64,000 nt of DNA, taken from NCBI RefSeq assembly GCF_030406605.1, contig NZ_CP129104.1:880072-944071 (forward strand), written 5' to 3'. The position numbers and the translations under genes were made by a program. The notes below the pieces were generated by a model. The model saw only the letters and a program-made list of their open reading frames with translations. It made no database searches and was not told where the DNA came from. Below are positions 1 through 8,530 of the stretch, in pieces. This DNA is from Curtobacterium sp. 458. GTDB lineage: Bacteria; Actinomycetota; Actinomycetes; Actinomycetales; Microbacteriaceae. Every line of letters starts with the position of its first letter. Position 1 is the first letter of the stretch.

Positions 1-671
1 TCACCTACCTGGGCTGCGTGAACGGCACCCGGGCGGCACTGTCCCGCATGGTCCCCCGCGATCGGGGCCAGGTGATCCAGGTCGGTTCGGCACTGGGCTT
101 CCGCGGGATCCCCCTGCAGGCCGCGTACTGCGGCGCCAAGCACGCGATCGTCGGGTTCACCGAGTCGGTCGTGTCCGAGCTCGAGGAGCAGGGCAGCAAG
201 GTCGCGATCTCCCGGGTCGACATGCCGGCACTCAACACGATCCAGTTCCAGTGGGTGAAGTCGAAGCTGCCGCACCAGGCGCAGCCCGTCGCGCCGATCT
301 ACCAGCCCGAGGTGGGCGCACGGGCGATCGCCACGACGGCCGAACGGCCCCGACGCCGCACGTGGGTGGGCGAGTCGACCGTCTACACGATCCTCGGCAA
401 CCGCATCAGCGGACGGTTCGCCGACTGGTACGCCGCGAAGACCCTGGTGTCCGGGCAGCAGGCACCGCAGAAGGACGGCGCCGCACTCGGTGTCAACCTC
501 TACGACCCGATCCCCGGTGACCACGGAGCACACGGCGTGTTCGACGACTCGGCGCACGCCTGGTCGCCGCAGACGTGGTGGGTCGAGCACCGCCGGCTCG
601 GCAACGGCATCCTCGGCGCCGCGCTCGGTGCCGTCGGGGTCATCGCGCTCGCGGCGGGGCGTCGGAAGTGA
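1..671 (+). CDS. SDR family NAD(P)-dependent oxidoreductase, 5' truncated by window edge
   Basis: The frame is open from base 3 and stops with TGA at 669-671; the start lies before the window. The visible part has the short-chain dehydrogenase active-site pattern: GSALGF, then YCGAK (YxxxK) about 13 residues later, so the catalytic Tyr and Lys are present. The N-terminal Rossmann glycine motif is missing only because the window cuts it. The C-terminal ~100 residues extend beyond a minimal SDR and end in a hydrophobic stretch (GILGAALGAVGVIALAAG) followed by RRK, a likely membrane anchor. This resembles the long SDRs of actinobacteria with a C-terminal tail. Substrate unknown. The next gene starts inside its stop codon, suggesting co-transcription. 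Confidence 0.85.
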   Translation, partial: TYLGCVNGTRAALSRMVPRDRGQVIQVGSALGFRGIPLQAAYCGAKHAIVGFTESVVSELEEQGSKVAISRVDMPALNTIQFQWVKSKLPHQAQPVAPIYQPEVGARAIATTAERPRRRTWVGESTVYTILGNRISGRFADWYAAKTLVSGQQAPQKDGAALGVNLYDPIPGDHGAHGVFDDSAHAWSPQTWWVEHRRLGNGILGAALGAVGVIALAAGRRK

Positions 672-991
672 GGACGGTCGAGGTCCTCCGGCTCGCGGTC
701 GCCGGTGGCCACGCGGTCCGGCTCGTCGGCCGGCGCGGGACACCGGTGCTCGACGCGGTGCTCGCGGTGCGGCAGACGGCGCAGGCGGTGCTCGTGTCGC
801 GGTCCGGTTCCCGGGACGCCCACACCGCGAGCGCCGTCGTGGACGTGCTGCACGGCGCGTCGATGGTCCCGGTCGCGCTGCTCGGTGGTCGTCTGCGCGG
901 GATCGCGGCCGTGCAGGTGCTCCTCGCGGCGGTCCTCACGGTCGCGGAGGTCGCCGCCGTCGGACACGGGCACGGTCGGCGCCACCGCTGA
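668..991 (+). CDS. small hydrophobic protein of unknown function
   Basis: The GTG at 668 overlaps the TGA of the upstream SDR (GTGA), the commonest coupling in this window. It gives 107 residues. Longer in-frame starts would lie wholly inside the SDR gene and read as arginine-rich shadow. Two or three moderately hydrophobic segments (around VLDAVLAVRQTAQAVLVS, ASMVPVALLGG and AAVQVLLAAVLTVAEVAAV) suggest a small integral membrane protein. The C-terminus is GHGHGRRHR. No family recognised with confidence; DUF4267-like small membrane proteins are a possibility. It probably works with the SDR, judging only by coupling. Confidence 0.65.
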   Translation: MRTVEVLRLAVAGGHAVRLVGRRGTPVLDAVLAVRQTAQAVLVSRSGSRDAHTASAVVDVLHGASMVPVALLGGRLRGIAAVQVLLAAVLTVAEVAAVGHGHGRRHR

Positions 992-1024
992 CGGTCTGTC
1001 GGCGGTGGTCGGTACCGTCCCGCC

Positions 1025-1561
1025 ATGAGCACGATCTACTCCGTCGCGTCGTCCCTCGACGGCTTCGTCGCCGCCCCCGGGGACGACCTCGACTGGCTCC
1101 TCCGGTTCGGGTTCGAGCCGTTCCAGGAGCACCACGACCGGTTCTTCGCCGACGTCGGCGTGCTCGTCATGGGAGCGACGACGTACGAGTGGCTCCTGGA
1201 GCACGACGACACGTGGGCGTACCCGGACCGCCCGACCTGGGTGTTCACGAGTCGCGAGCTCGCCGTCCCGTCCGGCGCGGACGTCCGGTTCGTCTCCGGT
1301 GACGTCACGGGGCACCAGGACGCGATCGTCGCGGCCGCCGCCGGTCGCGACGTCTGGGTGGTTGGCGGCGGGCTGCTCGCCGCCCAGTACCAGGAGGCCG
1401 GCCTCCTCGACGAACTACGCGTGACCGTCATGCCCGTCGCGCTCGGCGCGGGCACGCCGCTCCTGCCGGTCGCGGCCCCGACGTCCGTCTTCGACCTGGT
1501 CGGCACGACGACGTTCGAGGGCGGTGCGGTCGAACTGCACCACCGTCGCGGACGCGACTGA
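1025..1561 (+). CDS. dihydrofolate reductase-family protein (RibD C-terminal domain)
   Basis: 178 residues from ATG at 1025. The N-terminus STIYSVASSLDGFVA is the hallmark of the RibD_C / YwjB-YyaP reductase family. Later GATTYEW and WVVGGGLLA match the family's nucleotide-binding turns. Such proteins use the DHFR fold to bind NADPH, but their substrates are mostly unknown, and chromosomal folate DHFRs differ. Length is normal for the family. It stands alone, 33 bases after the previous gene. The downstream intergenic space carries tandem repeats running into the convergent phosphatase gene. Confidence 0.85.
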   Translation: MSTIYSVASSLDGFVAAPGDDLDWLLRFGFEPFQEHHDRFFADVGVLVMGATTYEWLLEHDDTWAYPDRPTWVFTSRELAVPSGADVRFVSGDVTGHQDAIVAAAAGRDVWVVGGGLLAAQYQEAGLLDELRVTVMPVALGAGTPLLPVAAPTSVFDLVGTTTFEGGAVELHHRRGRD

Positions 1562-1573
1562 CGGGAGGCACGG
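1562..1573 (+). repeat. copy 1 of recurrent intergenic 12-mer CGGGAGGCACGG
   Basis: This exact 12-mer directly follows the stop codon of the RibD_C gene. The same 12-mer occurs between genes at 39942-39953, 51886-51897 and 57532-57543, and on the other strand at 47566-47577. None of the five lies in a coding region. Function unknown. Confidence 0.6.
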
Positions 1574-1775
1574 GTCGCGTGACGCGCGCACGGCCCGCGG
1601 GCAGGGCCCCGGGACAGGTCGTCGGTCACGCGACGTGCGCGCGGAACGTGCGCCGGGCCTCCAGTCGGAGGGGTCGCGTCACGCGACGTGCGCACGGAAC
1701 GTGCGCAGGGCCTTCCGGCGGAGGGTCGCGTCACGCGACGTGCGCACGGAACGTGCGCAGGGCCTCCAGGCGGTC
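1573..1775. repeat. tandem repeat of about 52-53 bp derived from the 3' end of the phosphatase gene
   Basis: TCACGCGACG recurs at 1626, 1679 and 1731 (periods 53 and 52), each followed by TGCGC, a GGAACGTGCGC-like stretch and GGGCC. A degenerate fourth copy can be traced at about 1573-1610. The copy at 1731 is the real 3' end of the minus-strand phosphatase gene, including its TGA. The other copies lie downstream of that stop and each re-encodes a FRAHVA-stop-like end. Confidence 0.75.
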
Positions 1776-2459
1776 CGCGTCGAGACCCGACCGTTCGACG
1801 AAGCGGTCGACGTCGAACCCGTCGACCGCAGCGCGGAACGCGCCCGCGACGGTCGTGCCGTGCTCCGCGCAGAGCGCCTCGATCTTCCCCTCCGGGAGCG
1901 GCACGCCGATCGACTCGTACAAGGCGGGAGCGGTCTCGACGGTCACGAGGAAGTCGTCGACGACGGCGGAAGGCTGGACGCCCGCGATCGTGAGGAGCGC
2001 GAGGGCGACGATGCCGGTGCGGTCGCGGCCACCCGCGCAGTGGAAGAGCACCCCGCCCGGGGGCGCGTCCGCGATCGCGGCGAGTGCACGGCCGGTGCGC
2101 TCGGGCAGTTCCGCGAGGTGCGGCCCGTAGTACAGCGGCGTCCCGACCAGCCCGGACTCCCAGTAGGCCTCCCAGAACCCCGGGGCGTCGTCGAGCCCGT
2201 CGTGGTCGACGACCACCGTCGTGAGCCACTCCGGGCGGGGACCGGTGTCCTTCGCCCGCTCGGACGGTGCACGGAGGTCGACGACGGTCCGGATCCCGGC
2301 GTCGTGGAGCGTCCGCCAGCCCTCGGTGGTGACCCGGTCGACGCTCTCCGACCGGACGATCCTGCCGGGCGGGGTCGTCCCGCCGGCGCGGAGCGGGAGT
2401 CCGCCGAGGTCTCGGGCGTTGAACAGGCCCTCGACGTGGAGCGTGCGGTCGTCAGACAC
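1731..2459 (-). CDS. tyrosine-protein phosphatase (DSP/PTP-like, Y_phosphatase3 type)
   Basis: 242 residues. The P-loop HCAGGRDRTG holds the CX5R signature, nucleophile Cys141 and Arg147. The N-terminus GLFNARDLGG is the conserved opening of the bacterial Y_phosphatase3 / MptpB-like family. Such enzymes hydrolyse phosphotyrosine, and some take phosphoserine or phosphoinositides. The start overlaps the last 8 bases of putA, so it is probably translated from the putA transcript. The 3' end is tandemly duplicated downstream (separate entry). Role in proline use is not implied beyond co-transcription. Confidence 0.88.
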   Translation of the reverse strand: MSDDRTLHVEGLFNARDLGGLPLRAGGTTPPGRIVRSESVDRVTTEGWRTLHDAGIRTVVDLRAPSERAKDTGPRPEWLTTVVVDHDGLDDAPGFWEAYWESGLVGTPLYYGPHLAELPERTGRALAAIADAPPGGVLFHCAGGRDRTGIVALALLTIAGVQPSAVVDDFLVTVETAPALYESIGVPLPEGKIEALCAEHGTTVAGAFRAAVDGFDVDRFVERSGLDADRLEALRTFRAHVA

Positions 2460-5400
2460 GGAGCTCCTGGAAGTCGGGGTCGAGGTCGCCGAAGCGGTGC
2501 GCGGTGATCGACACGGACTGCTCGCGGAGGAACGGGAGCATCTCGATGACTCCGGACTCGACCACGGGTGCGTCGTGGATCGCGGTGTCCACGCTGACGC
2601 CGAGGGCTTCCTCGAGGGCGAGGGGGTCGCCGCCGAGCAGACGGATGCGGCTCCCCGGGCCGCCGAACGCGGTGTGGCGCGGTCGGTCGTCCGGCTGGGA
2701 GAGCACCTGGTCGAGGGCGTCCTGCTGCTCGTCGTCGGGGTCGCTCCACCGCTGGTCGAACACCGCGCCGGACGCCGCCCGCGCGAGGAACTCCTCGTCG
2801 CTCTCGACCACGTGGTCGACGACGTCGAGCGGGGACCGGGAGGACGCGAGCAACTGCGTGAGCGGTCCGGGCAGCGGACGGGACGTGCTCAGCATGAGGT
2901 GGGCGCGGGCGGCGGTCGCGGCGGCGAGCACCCGGACGAGGTCGCCCGTCGCCGAGTCCTCCGCGTGTCGGAGGATCACGGACTGCGGGCGGTAGCGGAG
3001 CACGTTGCGCTGCACGACGAGCCCGGAGTCGTCGTGCGAGCGGCCGTACCGTGATTCGCGGGCACGGACGTCGCTCAGTGCACCGGCACGGACCTGGTCG
3101 AACTCCTCGAACGACAGCCCGCTCCGTGCCGCCTCGATGAGGGCCGTCACCCGTGGCGGGAGCCCGTGCAGCTGGATGCTCTTGTGGACCGTCCGCTCGG
3201 TGCGCTCCCAGCGGCCGAGCGTCGCGACGTACAACGGCCCGCCGGCCTTGGTGCCGGTGCCGACCGACGACCGCTTCCAACCACCGAACGGCTGCCGACC
3301 GATGACCGCGCCGGTGATGCCCCGGTTGACGTACAGGTTGCCTGCCTGCACGGTGGCGAGCCAGTCCGCGACCTCGTCGACGTCGAGCGAGTGGATGCCC
3401 GCGGTGAGGCCGTAGTCGGTCCCGTTCTGGATCGCCACCGCCTGCTCGAGGGTCTCCGCCCGCACGATGCCGAGCACCGGGCCGAAGTACTCCGTCTGGT
3501 GGAAGTCGCTGCCGGGTCGGACGCCGTCGCGGATGCCGGGGGACCACAGCCGTCCGGAGTCGTCGAGGGGCTCCGGCTGCACGAGCCAGGACTCCCCCGG
3601 GCCGAGCTCGGTGAGTCCGGCGCGGAGCTTGCCCGTCGGCTCGGCGATCACCGGACCCACCTGCGCGCTCGGGTCGTCCGGCCAGGCCACCCGCAGCGTC
3701 CGGGTGGCGTCCACGAGCTGGCGTCGGAACCGCTCGCTCTCGCCGACGGAGCCGACGAGCACGACGAGCGACGCGGCGGAGCACTTCTGCCCGGCGTGCC
3801 CGAACGCCGACTGCACGACGTCCTGCACGGCGAGGTCGAGGTCGGCGCTCGGCGTCACGACGATCGCGTTCTTGCCGCTCGTCTCGGCGGTCAGCGGGAG
3901 GCCGGCGCGCCACCACCGGAAGGAGCGGGCGGTGTCGGCACTGCCGGTCAGCAGCACGCGGTCGACCGCGGGGTGGGCGACGAGCTCGCGGCCCAGGGCG
4001 TCCTCGTCGAGGTCGACCAGCTGGAGGAGCGAGTGCGGTACCCCGGCGTCCCAGAGCACGTCGGCGAGGAGCGCACCGCACCGCTTGGCCTCGGGCGCGG
4101 GCTTGAGCACGACCCCGCTGCCCGCGGCGAGCGCGGCGAGCACCCCACCGGCGGGGATGGCGACCGGGAAGTTCCACGGCGGGACGACGACGGTCAGCCG
4201 GGGCGGGACGAACCGGGCGCCGTCCCCGTCGAGCGCGGCCAACTGTCGGGCGCTCTCGGCGTAGTGGTGGGCGGCGTCGACGGCCTCGGTGACCTCGACG
4301 TCGGCCTCGCCGATGGTCTTGCCCGTCTCGGCGGCCATCACCTCGATGAGGTCGGCGCGGCGGGTCTCGAGCTCGTGCCCGATGAGGTCGAGGAGCTCGG
4401 CGCGGTCGGTCGGGTCCTGCCGTCCCCAGTTCACGCCGGCCTGGGCGGTCCGGGCGACGATCCGTTCGAGCGTCGACCGGTCGACGACCTTGGCCCCGCG
4501 GATGGTCTGCGCGCCCAGCTGGGACTTCGGGACACGTCGGAGGACGTCCAGCGCCCAGCTGCGGTTGGCGGCGATGGAGGGGTCGGTGTCGGGGGCGTTC
4601 CGGAAGGCGTCGCGGTGCTCGGGTTCACCGAGCGGGCGACGGCGGTCCTGCGTGCGGTTCGTCACGGGCACCGGCTCGTCGAGGGCGGCGACCGAGGCCA
4701 GGTACCGGCCGTGCTCGCGGTCGAAGACGCTGGCGTCGCGGTCGATGTCGAAGGCTCCGGAGATGAAGTTCTCGGGGCTCGCGCTCTCCTGCAGGCGTCG
4801 GGCGAGGTAGGCGATGGCGGAGTCGAACTCCTCCGGCTGCACGACGGGCGTGTAGAGCAGGATCCGGCCGACGTCGGCGCGCACCGCCTCGGCGTGCGTG
4901 GACGCCATGCCGAGCAGCATCTCGACGTCGACCGCGTCGGTGACCCCGCGGCGCTGCGCGAGCACCCACGCGGTGGCGAGGTCGAAGAGGTTGTGCCCGG
5001 CGACCCCGACCCGGACGGCGTCGGTGCGCTCCGGCGTCAGGGCGGTGTCGAGCATCCGGAGGTAGGCCGTGTCGGTCTCGCGCTTGCTGCCCCACGTCGC
5101 GAGCGGCCACTCGTGCAGGATCGCGTCGACGTGCTCCATCGCGAGGTTCGCACCCTTGACGAGCCGCACCTTGACCGGCGCTCCCCCTCGGGCCCGGCGT
5201 GCCTGTGCCCACGTGGTCAGCCGGTCGAGGGCCCCTGCGGCGTCGGGCAGGTACGCCTGCAGCACGATGCCGGCCTCGAGCCCCACGAACTCGTCGCGGT
5301 CGAGCAGCGTCGTGAACACCGCGAGCGTGACGTCGAGGTCGCGGTACTCCTCCATGTCGAGGTTGATGAACTTCGCCGGGCGACCCTCGGCGAGCGGAGC

Positions 5401-6027
5401 GGCGGCGAGGCGGTACAGCGGGACGAGCCGGTCGACCACCCGCTCGACCGTCTGGTCGAACGCCCACGCCGACATCTGCGGCACGACCGAGCTCACCTTG
5501 ATCGAGACGTAGTCGACGTCGTCGCGGGCGAGGAGGTCCGTCGTGCCCTGCAGTCGACGGTCGCTCTCGGCGGTGCCGAGCACGGCCTCGCCGAGCAGGT
5601 TGACGTTGAGTCGGGTGCCCGCGCCGCCGACCTTCGCGAGCGCCGGACCGAGCTTCGCCGCGGTTGCGTCGATCACGAGGTGCCCGGTCATCCGGCGCAG
5701 GATCCGCCGCGCGGTCGGGATCACGGCCCACGGCGCCATCGTCGCGAACCCGCCGCCGAGCGTGACCGCGCCGCGGAGGTACCAGGCGAGGAACTCGGGG
5801 ACGTCCTGGCTGAGCTTCTCGAGGTTGCGGGCGGCGACCCTGGGGTCCTCCGGTCGGATCACCCGGTCGACGAAGCCGCGGGTGAAGTCCAGCCCCTGCT
5901 CGTCGCGGAGCACCCCCGCCAGCCGTGCCGCACCCGGGTCCGGCTTGGTGCCCGCGGAGGCCGCCAGCCAGCGACGCACGAGGGCCACGGCGTCGTCGGT
6001 GCAGTCGGCGATGCTGGGGGTCGGCAT
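2452..6027 (-). CDS. putA: bifunctional proline dehydrogenase / L-glutamate gamma-semialdehyde dehydrogenase
   Basis: 1191 residues, oxidising proline to glutamate in two steps with FAD then NAD+. The proline dehydrogenase barrel fills roughly residues 80-470 (motifs NVNLLGEAVLG, VSIKVSSVVPQMSAW, KFINLDMEEYRDL). The P5C dehydrogenase fills about 510-1000, with ETSGKNAIV and the catalytic Cys749 in GHAGQKCSAA. A further ~190-residue C-terminal region is present, as in long PutAs. There is no N-terminal DNA-binding ribbon-helix-helix, so it is not a self-repressing PutA. I chose ATG at 6027 (MPTPSIADCTDD). An open frame continues to 6192 but runs into the divergent regulator gene and has no family resemblance. 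The divergent MarR is the likely local regulator. Confidence 0.95.
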   Translation of the reverse strand: MPTPSIADCTDDAVALVRRWLAASAGTKPDPGAARLAGVLRDEQGLDFTRGFVDRVIRPEDPRVAARNLEKLSQDVPEFLAWYLRGAVTLGGGFATMAPWAVIPTARRILRRMTGHLVIDATAAKLGPALAKVGGAGTRLNVNLLGEAVLGTAESDRRLQGTTDLLARDDVDYVSIKVSSVVPQMSAWAFDQTVERVVDRLVPLYRLAAAPLAEGRPAKFINLDMEEYRDLDVTLAVFTTLLDRDEFVGLEAGIVLQAYLPDAAGALDRLTTWAQARRARGGAPVKVRLVKGANLAMEHVDAILHEWPLATWGSKRETDTAYLRMLDTALTPERTDAVRVGVAGHNLFDLATAWVLAQRRGVTDAVDVEMLLGMASTHAEAVRADVGRILLYTPVVQPEEFDSAIAYLARRLQESASPENFISGAFDIDRDASVFDREHGRYLASVAALDEPVPVTNRTQDRRRPLGEPEHRDAFRNAPDTDPSIAANRSWALDVLRRVPKSQLGAQTIRGAKVVDRSTLERIVARTAQAGVNWGRQDPTDRAELLDLIGHELETRRADLIEVMAAETGKTIGEADVEVTEAVDAAHHYAESARQLAALDGDGARFVPPRLTVVVPPWNFPVAIPAGGVLAALAAGSGVVLKPAPEAKRCGALLADVLWDAGVPHSLLQLVDLDEDALGRELVAHPAVDRVLLTGSADTARSFRWWRAGLPLTAETSGKNAIVVTPSADLDLAVQDVVQSAFGHAGQKCSAASLVVLVGSVGESERFRRQLVDATRTLRVAWPDDPSAQVGPVIAEPTGKLRAGLTELGPGESWLVQPEPLDDSGRLWSPGIRDGVRPGSDFHQTEYFGPVLGIVRAETLEQAVAIQNGTDYGLTAGIHSLDVDEVADWLATVQAGNLYVNRGITGAVIGRQPFGGWKRSSVGTGTKAGGPLYVATLGRWERTERTVHKSIQLHGLPPRVTALIEAARSGLSFEEFDQVRAGALSDVRARESRYGRSHDDSGLVVQRNVLRYRPQSVILRHAEDSATGDLVRVLAAATAARAHLMLSTSRPLPGPLTQLLASSRSPLDVVDHVVESDEEFLARAASGAVFDQRWSDPDDEQQDALDQVLSQPDDRPRHTAFGGPGSRIRLLGGDPLALEEALGVSVDTAIHDAPVVESGVIEMLPFLREQSVSITAHRFGDLDPDFQELRV

Positions 6028-6088
6028 GTCCCGATCGTATGCCGCCGCACCGACGCTCCCTCGGAGCACGCCGTGCGTCGCCGGAGGG

Positions 6089-6104
6089 TCATCCGGACGG
6101 ATGA
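6089..6104. promoter_or_regulatory. palindrome between putA and the divergent MarR gene, probable operator
   Basis: TCATCCG-GA-CGGATGA is a perfect inverted repeat with 7-bp arms and a 2-bp spacer, the size and symmetry of MarR-family operators. A related half (GCATCCGTCGAT) follows at 6122-6133. It lies in the 118-base gap between putA (minus) and the MarR gene (plus), so one bound dimer could control both. Confidence 0.55.
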
Positions 6105-6145
6105 AACCGGCGTCGCTCCGGGCATCCGTCGATACGCTGTCGAGC

Positions 6146-6619
6146 ATGGTGACGCAGGACGACGAGGGGCACGACTGGGTCACGTGGGACACCTACCACG
6201 ACGCCTGGCGACGGCTGGACCGGGCGCTCGACCACGCCGTGCAGGAGGGGGCGGGCATCTCGATCCCGGAGTTCGAGATCCTCATCGGGCTGCACCGCGA
6301 CCCCGACCACCGGCTGCGCGTGCGGGACATCGCCGCGGGCATCGGCTGGGAGAAGTCCCGCGTCAGCCACCAGGTCACGCGCATGGTCGCGCGGGGTCTG
6401 GTCGAGCGGGCCGACTGTCCCACCGACGGCCGCGGCAGCTGGGTCTCGATGACCCCCGACGGCCGTCGCGCGGTGCTGTCCGGCATCCGTGCGCACACGG
6501 CCGCGTTGGAGGACCTGTTCTGGAGGCCCGTGGGGACCGACGCGGGCACGCTGCGGACCGTCAGCGCGCGCATCCACACCGCGATCGGTCCGGTGGACCT
6601 GGAAGCAGCGGACCGCTAG
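6146..6619 (+). CDS. MarR family transcriptional regulator
   Basis: 157 residues from ATG at 6146. The winged-helix core spans roughly residues 45-115: ISIPEFEILIGL, DIAAGIGWEKSRVSHQVTRMVARGLVER (recognition helix and start of wing), then a short wing ending in GSWVSMTPDGRRAV. It is divergent from putA, with a perfect 16-bp palindrome in the shared promoter gap, so regulation of putA and of itself is inferred. Its stop codon overlaps the convergent anti-sigma gene by sharing CTAG. Confidence 0.85.
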   Translation: MVTQDDEGHDWVTWDTYHDAWRRLDRALDHAVQEGAGISIPEFEILIGLHRDPDHRLRVRDIAAGIGWEKSRVSHQVTRMVARGLVERADCPTDGRGSWVSMTPDGRRAVLSGIRAHTAALEDLFWRPVGTDAGTLRTVSARIHTAIGPVDLEAADR

Positions 6620-7314
6620 AGGTCGACGTCCGCGAGGACGCGGTCGTCGCCGCGGAGCCGGACCTGCACGCTCGCGATGTCGCCTCGGGGCACGGTCGTC
6701 GAGGCCGACAGCCCGCGGGCGTCCTCCCCTGCCGCTGACCACGAGGCCACCGTCTCCGCCGTGCCGTCGTCACGCACCACGACGAGGTCGTACTGGACCG
6801 AGCCGTCCGACGCCCAGGACTTCCCGCCGTACGAGCAGCCCCAGTCGAAGCGCGTGCCCCACGGCTCGCCGCTGACGGCGAGGTCGACGTCGAGGCCACG
6901 GGCACCGACGAGCGAGTACCGGTCGGCAGCGCTCTGCGAGGCGGCCTGCACGGACGCCGGGTCGACCCGTGCGGTCCCGACCGCGAGCCCGCCGAGCACG
7001 GCTGCGAGCACGGCCGCCGCCGTGGTGGCGGCGACCCACACCCGACGACGGCGCCGACGGTGACGGACCCGGTGGGCCACGGAGGCGAGGGTGCCCTCGG
7101 AACCGGTGTCGGGCCTCCCGTCCGGCTCCGCGATCTCGACCGCCTGGTCGGCCGGGAGCTTCCCGAGCAGGCCGGGCAGTCCGACCAGCTCGGCGACGGC
7201 GGCCGCGCAGCGGTCGCACGTCTCGAGGTGACGCTCGTACTCGAGCCGCTCGTCCGCCGGCAGCGAGCCGAGCACGTAGGCGGCGTCCCACTCGGCGTAG
7301 CGGTCGTCGCTCAT
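6616..7314 (-). CDS. zinc-binding anti-sigma factor (RskA-like)
   Basis: 232 residues. The N-terminal ZAS motif His29-x3-Cys33-x2-Cys36 (HLETCDRC) marks an anti-sigma domain. One membrane span follows at about residues 100-122 (VWVAATTAAAVLAAVLGGLAVGTA region after an RRRRRR stretch), then an extracytoplasmic RskA-type domain. It should hold the adjacent ECF sigma factor inactive at the membrane. ATG at 7314 overlaps the sigma gene stop by ATGA, so the pair is translationally coupled. A longer upstream frame is only the shadow of the sigma gene. Confidence 0.9.
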   Translation of the reverse strand: MSDDRYAEWDAAYVLGSLPADERLEYERHLETCDRCAAAVAELVGLPGLLGKLPADQAVEIAEPDGRPDTGSEGTLASVAHRVRHRRRRRRVWVAATTAAAVLAAVLGGLAVGTARVDPASVQAASQSAADRYSLVGARGLDVDLAVSGEPWGTRFDWGCSYGGKSWASDGSVQYDLVVVRDDGTAETVASWSAAGEDARGLSASTTVPRGDIASVQVRLRGDDRVLADVDL

Positions 7315-7823
7315 CGGGTCACTCCTCGTTCCTGCAGTGCGAGCCGGAGGGCCCGCAGACCGTAGTGCAGCCGCGACTTCGCGGTGCCCTCCGGGATGTC
7401 GTGCCGCCGGGCGATCTCCGGCACGGTGTGGCCGAGCCAGTACGCGTCCACCACCACCCGACGGTGCTCCGGGCTGAGCGAGGCGAGCGCGTCCGCCACG
7501 ACGATGCGGTCGAGCACGGCGTCGGTGCGGTCGGCCTCGGCACGGTCGACCGGCTGCTCCGTGCCGTGCTCGTGTCGGTTCCGGGCCGACCGGGCGTCGT
7601 CCACGACGAGGTTCCGCGCGACCGTGAAGAGCCATGCCCGGACACTGTCGGGCGTCCGCTCGAGCACGGCCGGTCGCTGCCAGGCGCGCACCATCGTCTC
7701 CTGCACGACGTCCTCGACGGTGTGCCCGTCCCGCGTCAGGTGCCGGACGTACCGCGTGAGCGCGTCGCCGTGCTCCCGGTGGAGCGTGGCGAGCAGCTCG
7801 TCGGCGGAGCGTCCGGTGACCAT
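7311..7823 (-). CDS. ECF RNA polymerase sigma factor (SigK/ECF19-like)
   Basis: 170 residues with both ECF regions. Region 2: ALTRYVRHLTRDGHTVEDVVQETMVRAWQ and RAWLFTVARNLVVDDARS. Region 4: LSPEHRRVVVDAYWLGHTVPEIARRHDIPEGTAKSRLHYGLRAL, a helix-turn-helix for the -35 element. The start is ATG at 7823, whose last base is shared with the TGA of the upstream YceI gene (TGATG); a GTG one codon earlier is possible. Order yceI-sigma-antisigma suggests the sigma factor drives its own operon. Confidence 0.93.
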   Translation of the reverse strand: MVTGRSADELLATLHREHGDALTRYVRHLTRDGHTVEDVVQETMVRAWQRPAVLERTPDSVRAWLFTVARNLVVDDARSARNRHEHGTEQPVDRAEADRTDAVLDRIVVADALASLSPEHRRVVVDAYWLGHTVPEIARRHDIPEGTAKSRLHYGLRALRLALQERGVTR

Positions 7824-8521
7824 CACTTCTCCAGGTCGAGGGAGAACTCCACGGAGCCCTTCGGGTCCACCGTGACGAAGCCGAGCGACGGGGCCTGGAC
7901 GCCGTAGTCCTCGAACGTGATCGGGATGCTGCCGGCGACCTGCACCGTGCCGTCCGCCGCCACGGCGACCTGGGCGTCGGCGGTGACGGGCTTCTCGACG
8001 CCGTGCAGGTCCATGGTGCCGGTGAGGGTGACGTCCTGGGTGGAGCCGTCGAGCGCGCCGGATACGTCGACGGGCTTCGTCAGCGTGAAGGTCGCCGTGG
8101 GGTGCTGGTCGGTCTGCAGCGCGGTGTTCCGGAAGTACTCGTCGCGCGCGGACTCCGGCGTGCTGATCTTCGCGACCTGGACCGTGACGGTCGCCTTCGT
8201 GAGGGAGCCGCCGCTGACCTCGGCGGTGCCCTCGACGTCCTTCGTGCGTCCGACCACGTTCACATCCTGGCCCTGGAGCGTCTCGTGCACCCGGTAGCCG
8301 GCGAACGAGTCGCCAGTGGACTTCCAGCTGCCGTCCGCCTCGGACGCGGAGAGCTTCCCCGTGCCGCCGGACGGCGCGGCGCTGAGCGACGGAGCGGCCG
8401 CGGCCTGCCCGTTGACGGTGTTCGCGTAGATGACCGGGCCGGCGATCGCTGCGACGGCGCCGACGACCACGACGCCGGAGGCGATGCCGATGATGACCTT
8501 GGTGCGTGTGCGGAGTCCCAT
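7823..8521 (-). CDS. YceI family lipid-binding-like protein with N-terminal membrane anchor
   Basis: 232 residues. A signal-anchor occupies residues ~8-32 (TKVIIGIASGVVVVGAVAAIAGPVIYA). The YceI beta-barrel follows (GSWKSTGDSFAGYRVHE, then ESARDEYFRNTALQTDQHPTATFTL, a signature of the family, and GTMDLHGVEKPV). YceI proteins bind isoprenoid-like lipids in an extracytoplasmic lipocalin-like fold. It is first in an operon with an ECF sigma factor and its anti-sigma, an arrangement common in actinobacteria. ATG at 8521 was chosen; the upstream open frame has no homology-like content. Confidence 0.9.
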   Translation of the reverse strand: MGLRTRTKVIIGIASGVVVVGAVAAIAGPVIYANTVNGQAAAAPSLSAAPSGGTGKLSASEADGSWKSTGDSFAGYRVHETLQGQDVNVVGRTKDVEGTAEVSGGSLTKATVTVQVAKISTPESARDEYFRNTALQTDQHPTATFTLTKPVDVSGALDGSTQDVTLTGTMDLHGVEKPVTADAQVAVAADGTVQVAGSIPITFEDYGVQAPSLGFVTVDPKGSVEFSLDLEK

Positions 8522-8530
8522 ACCCTTCAC

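Noticed and set aside
6028..6192. A 55-codon N-terminal extension of PutA
   Set aside because: It would overlap the divergent MarR gene and its palindrome, and has no similarity to PutA N-termini; ATG at 6027 fits the family.
3166..6738. A plus-strand open frame of 1190 codons opposite putA
   Set aside because: It is Arg/Gly/Asp/Val-rich with no domain pattern, runs through two other genes and exists only because antisense frames rarely meet stops at this GC content.
7311..7635. N-terminal extension of the anti-sigma factor
   Set aside because: It lies entirely in the sigma factor gene in another frame; the ZAS domain begins at the ATG at 7314.
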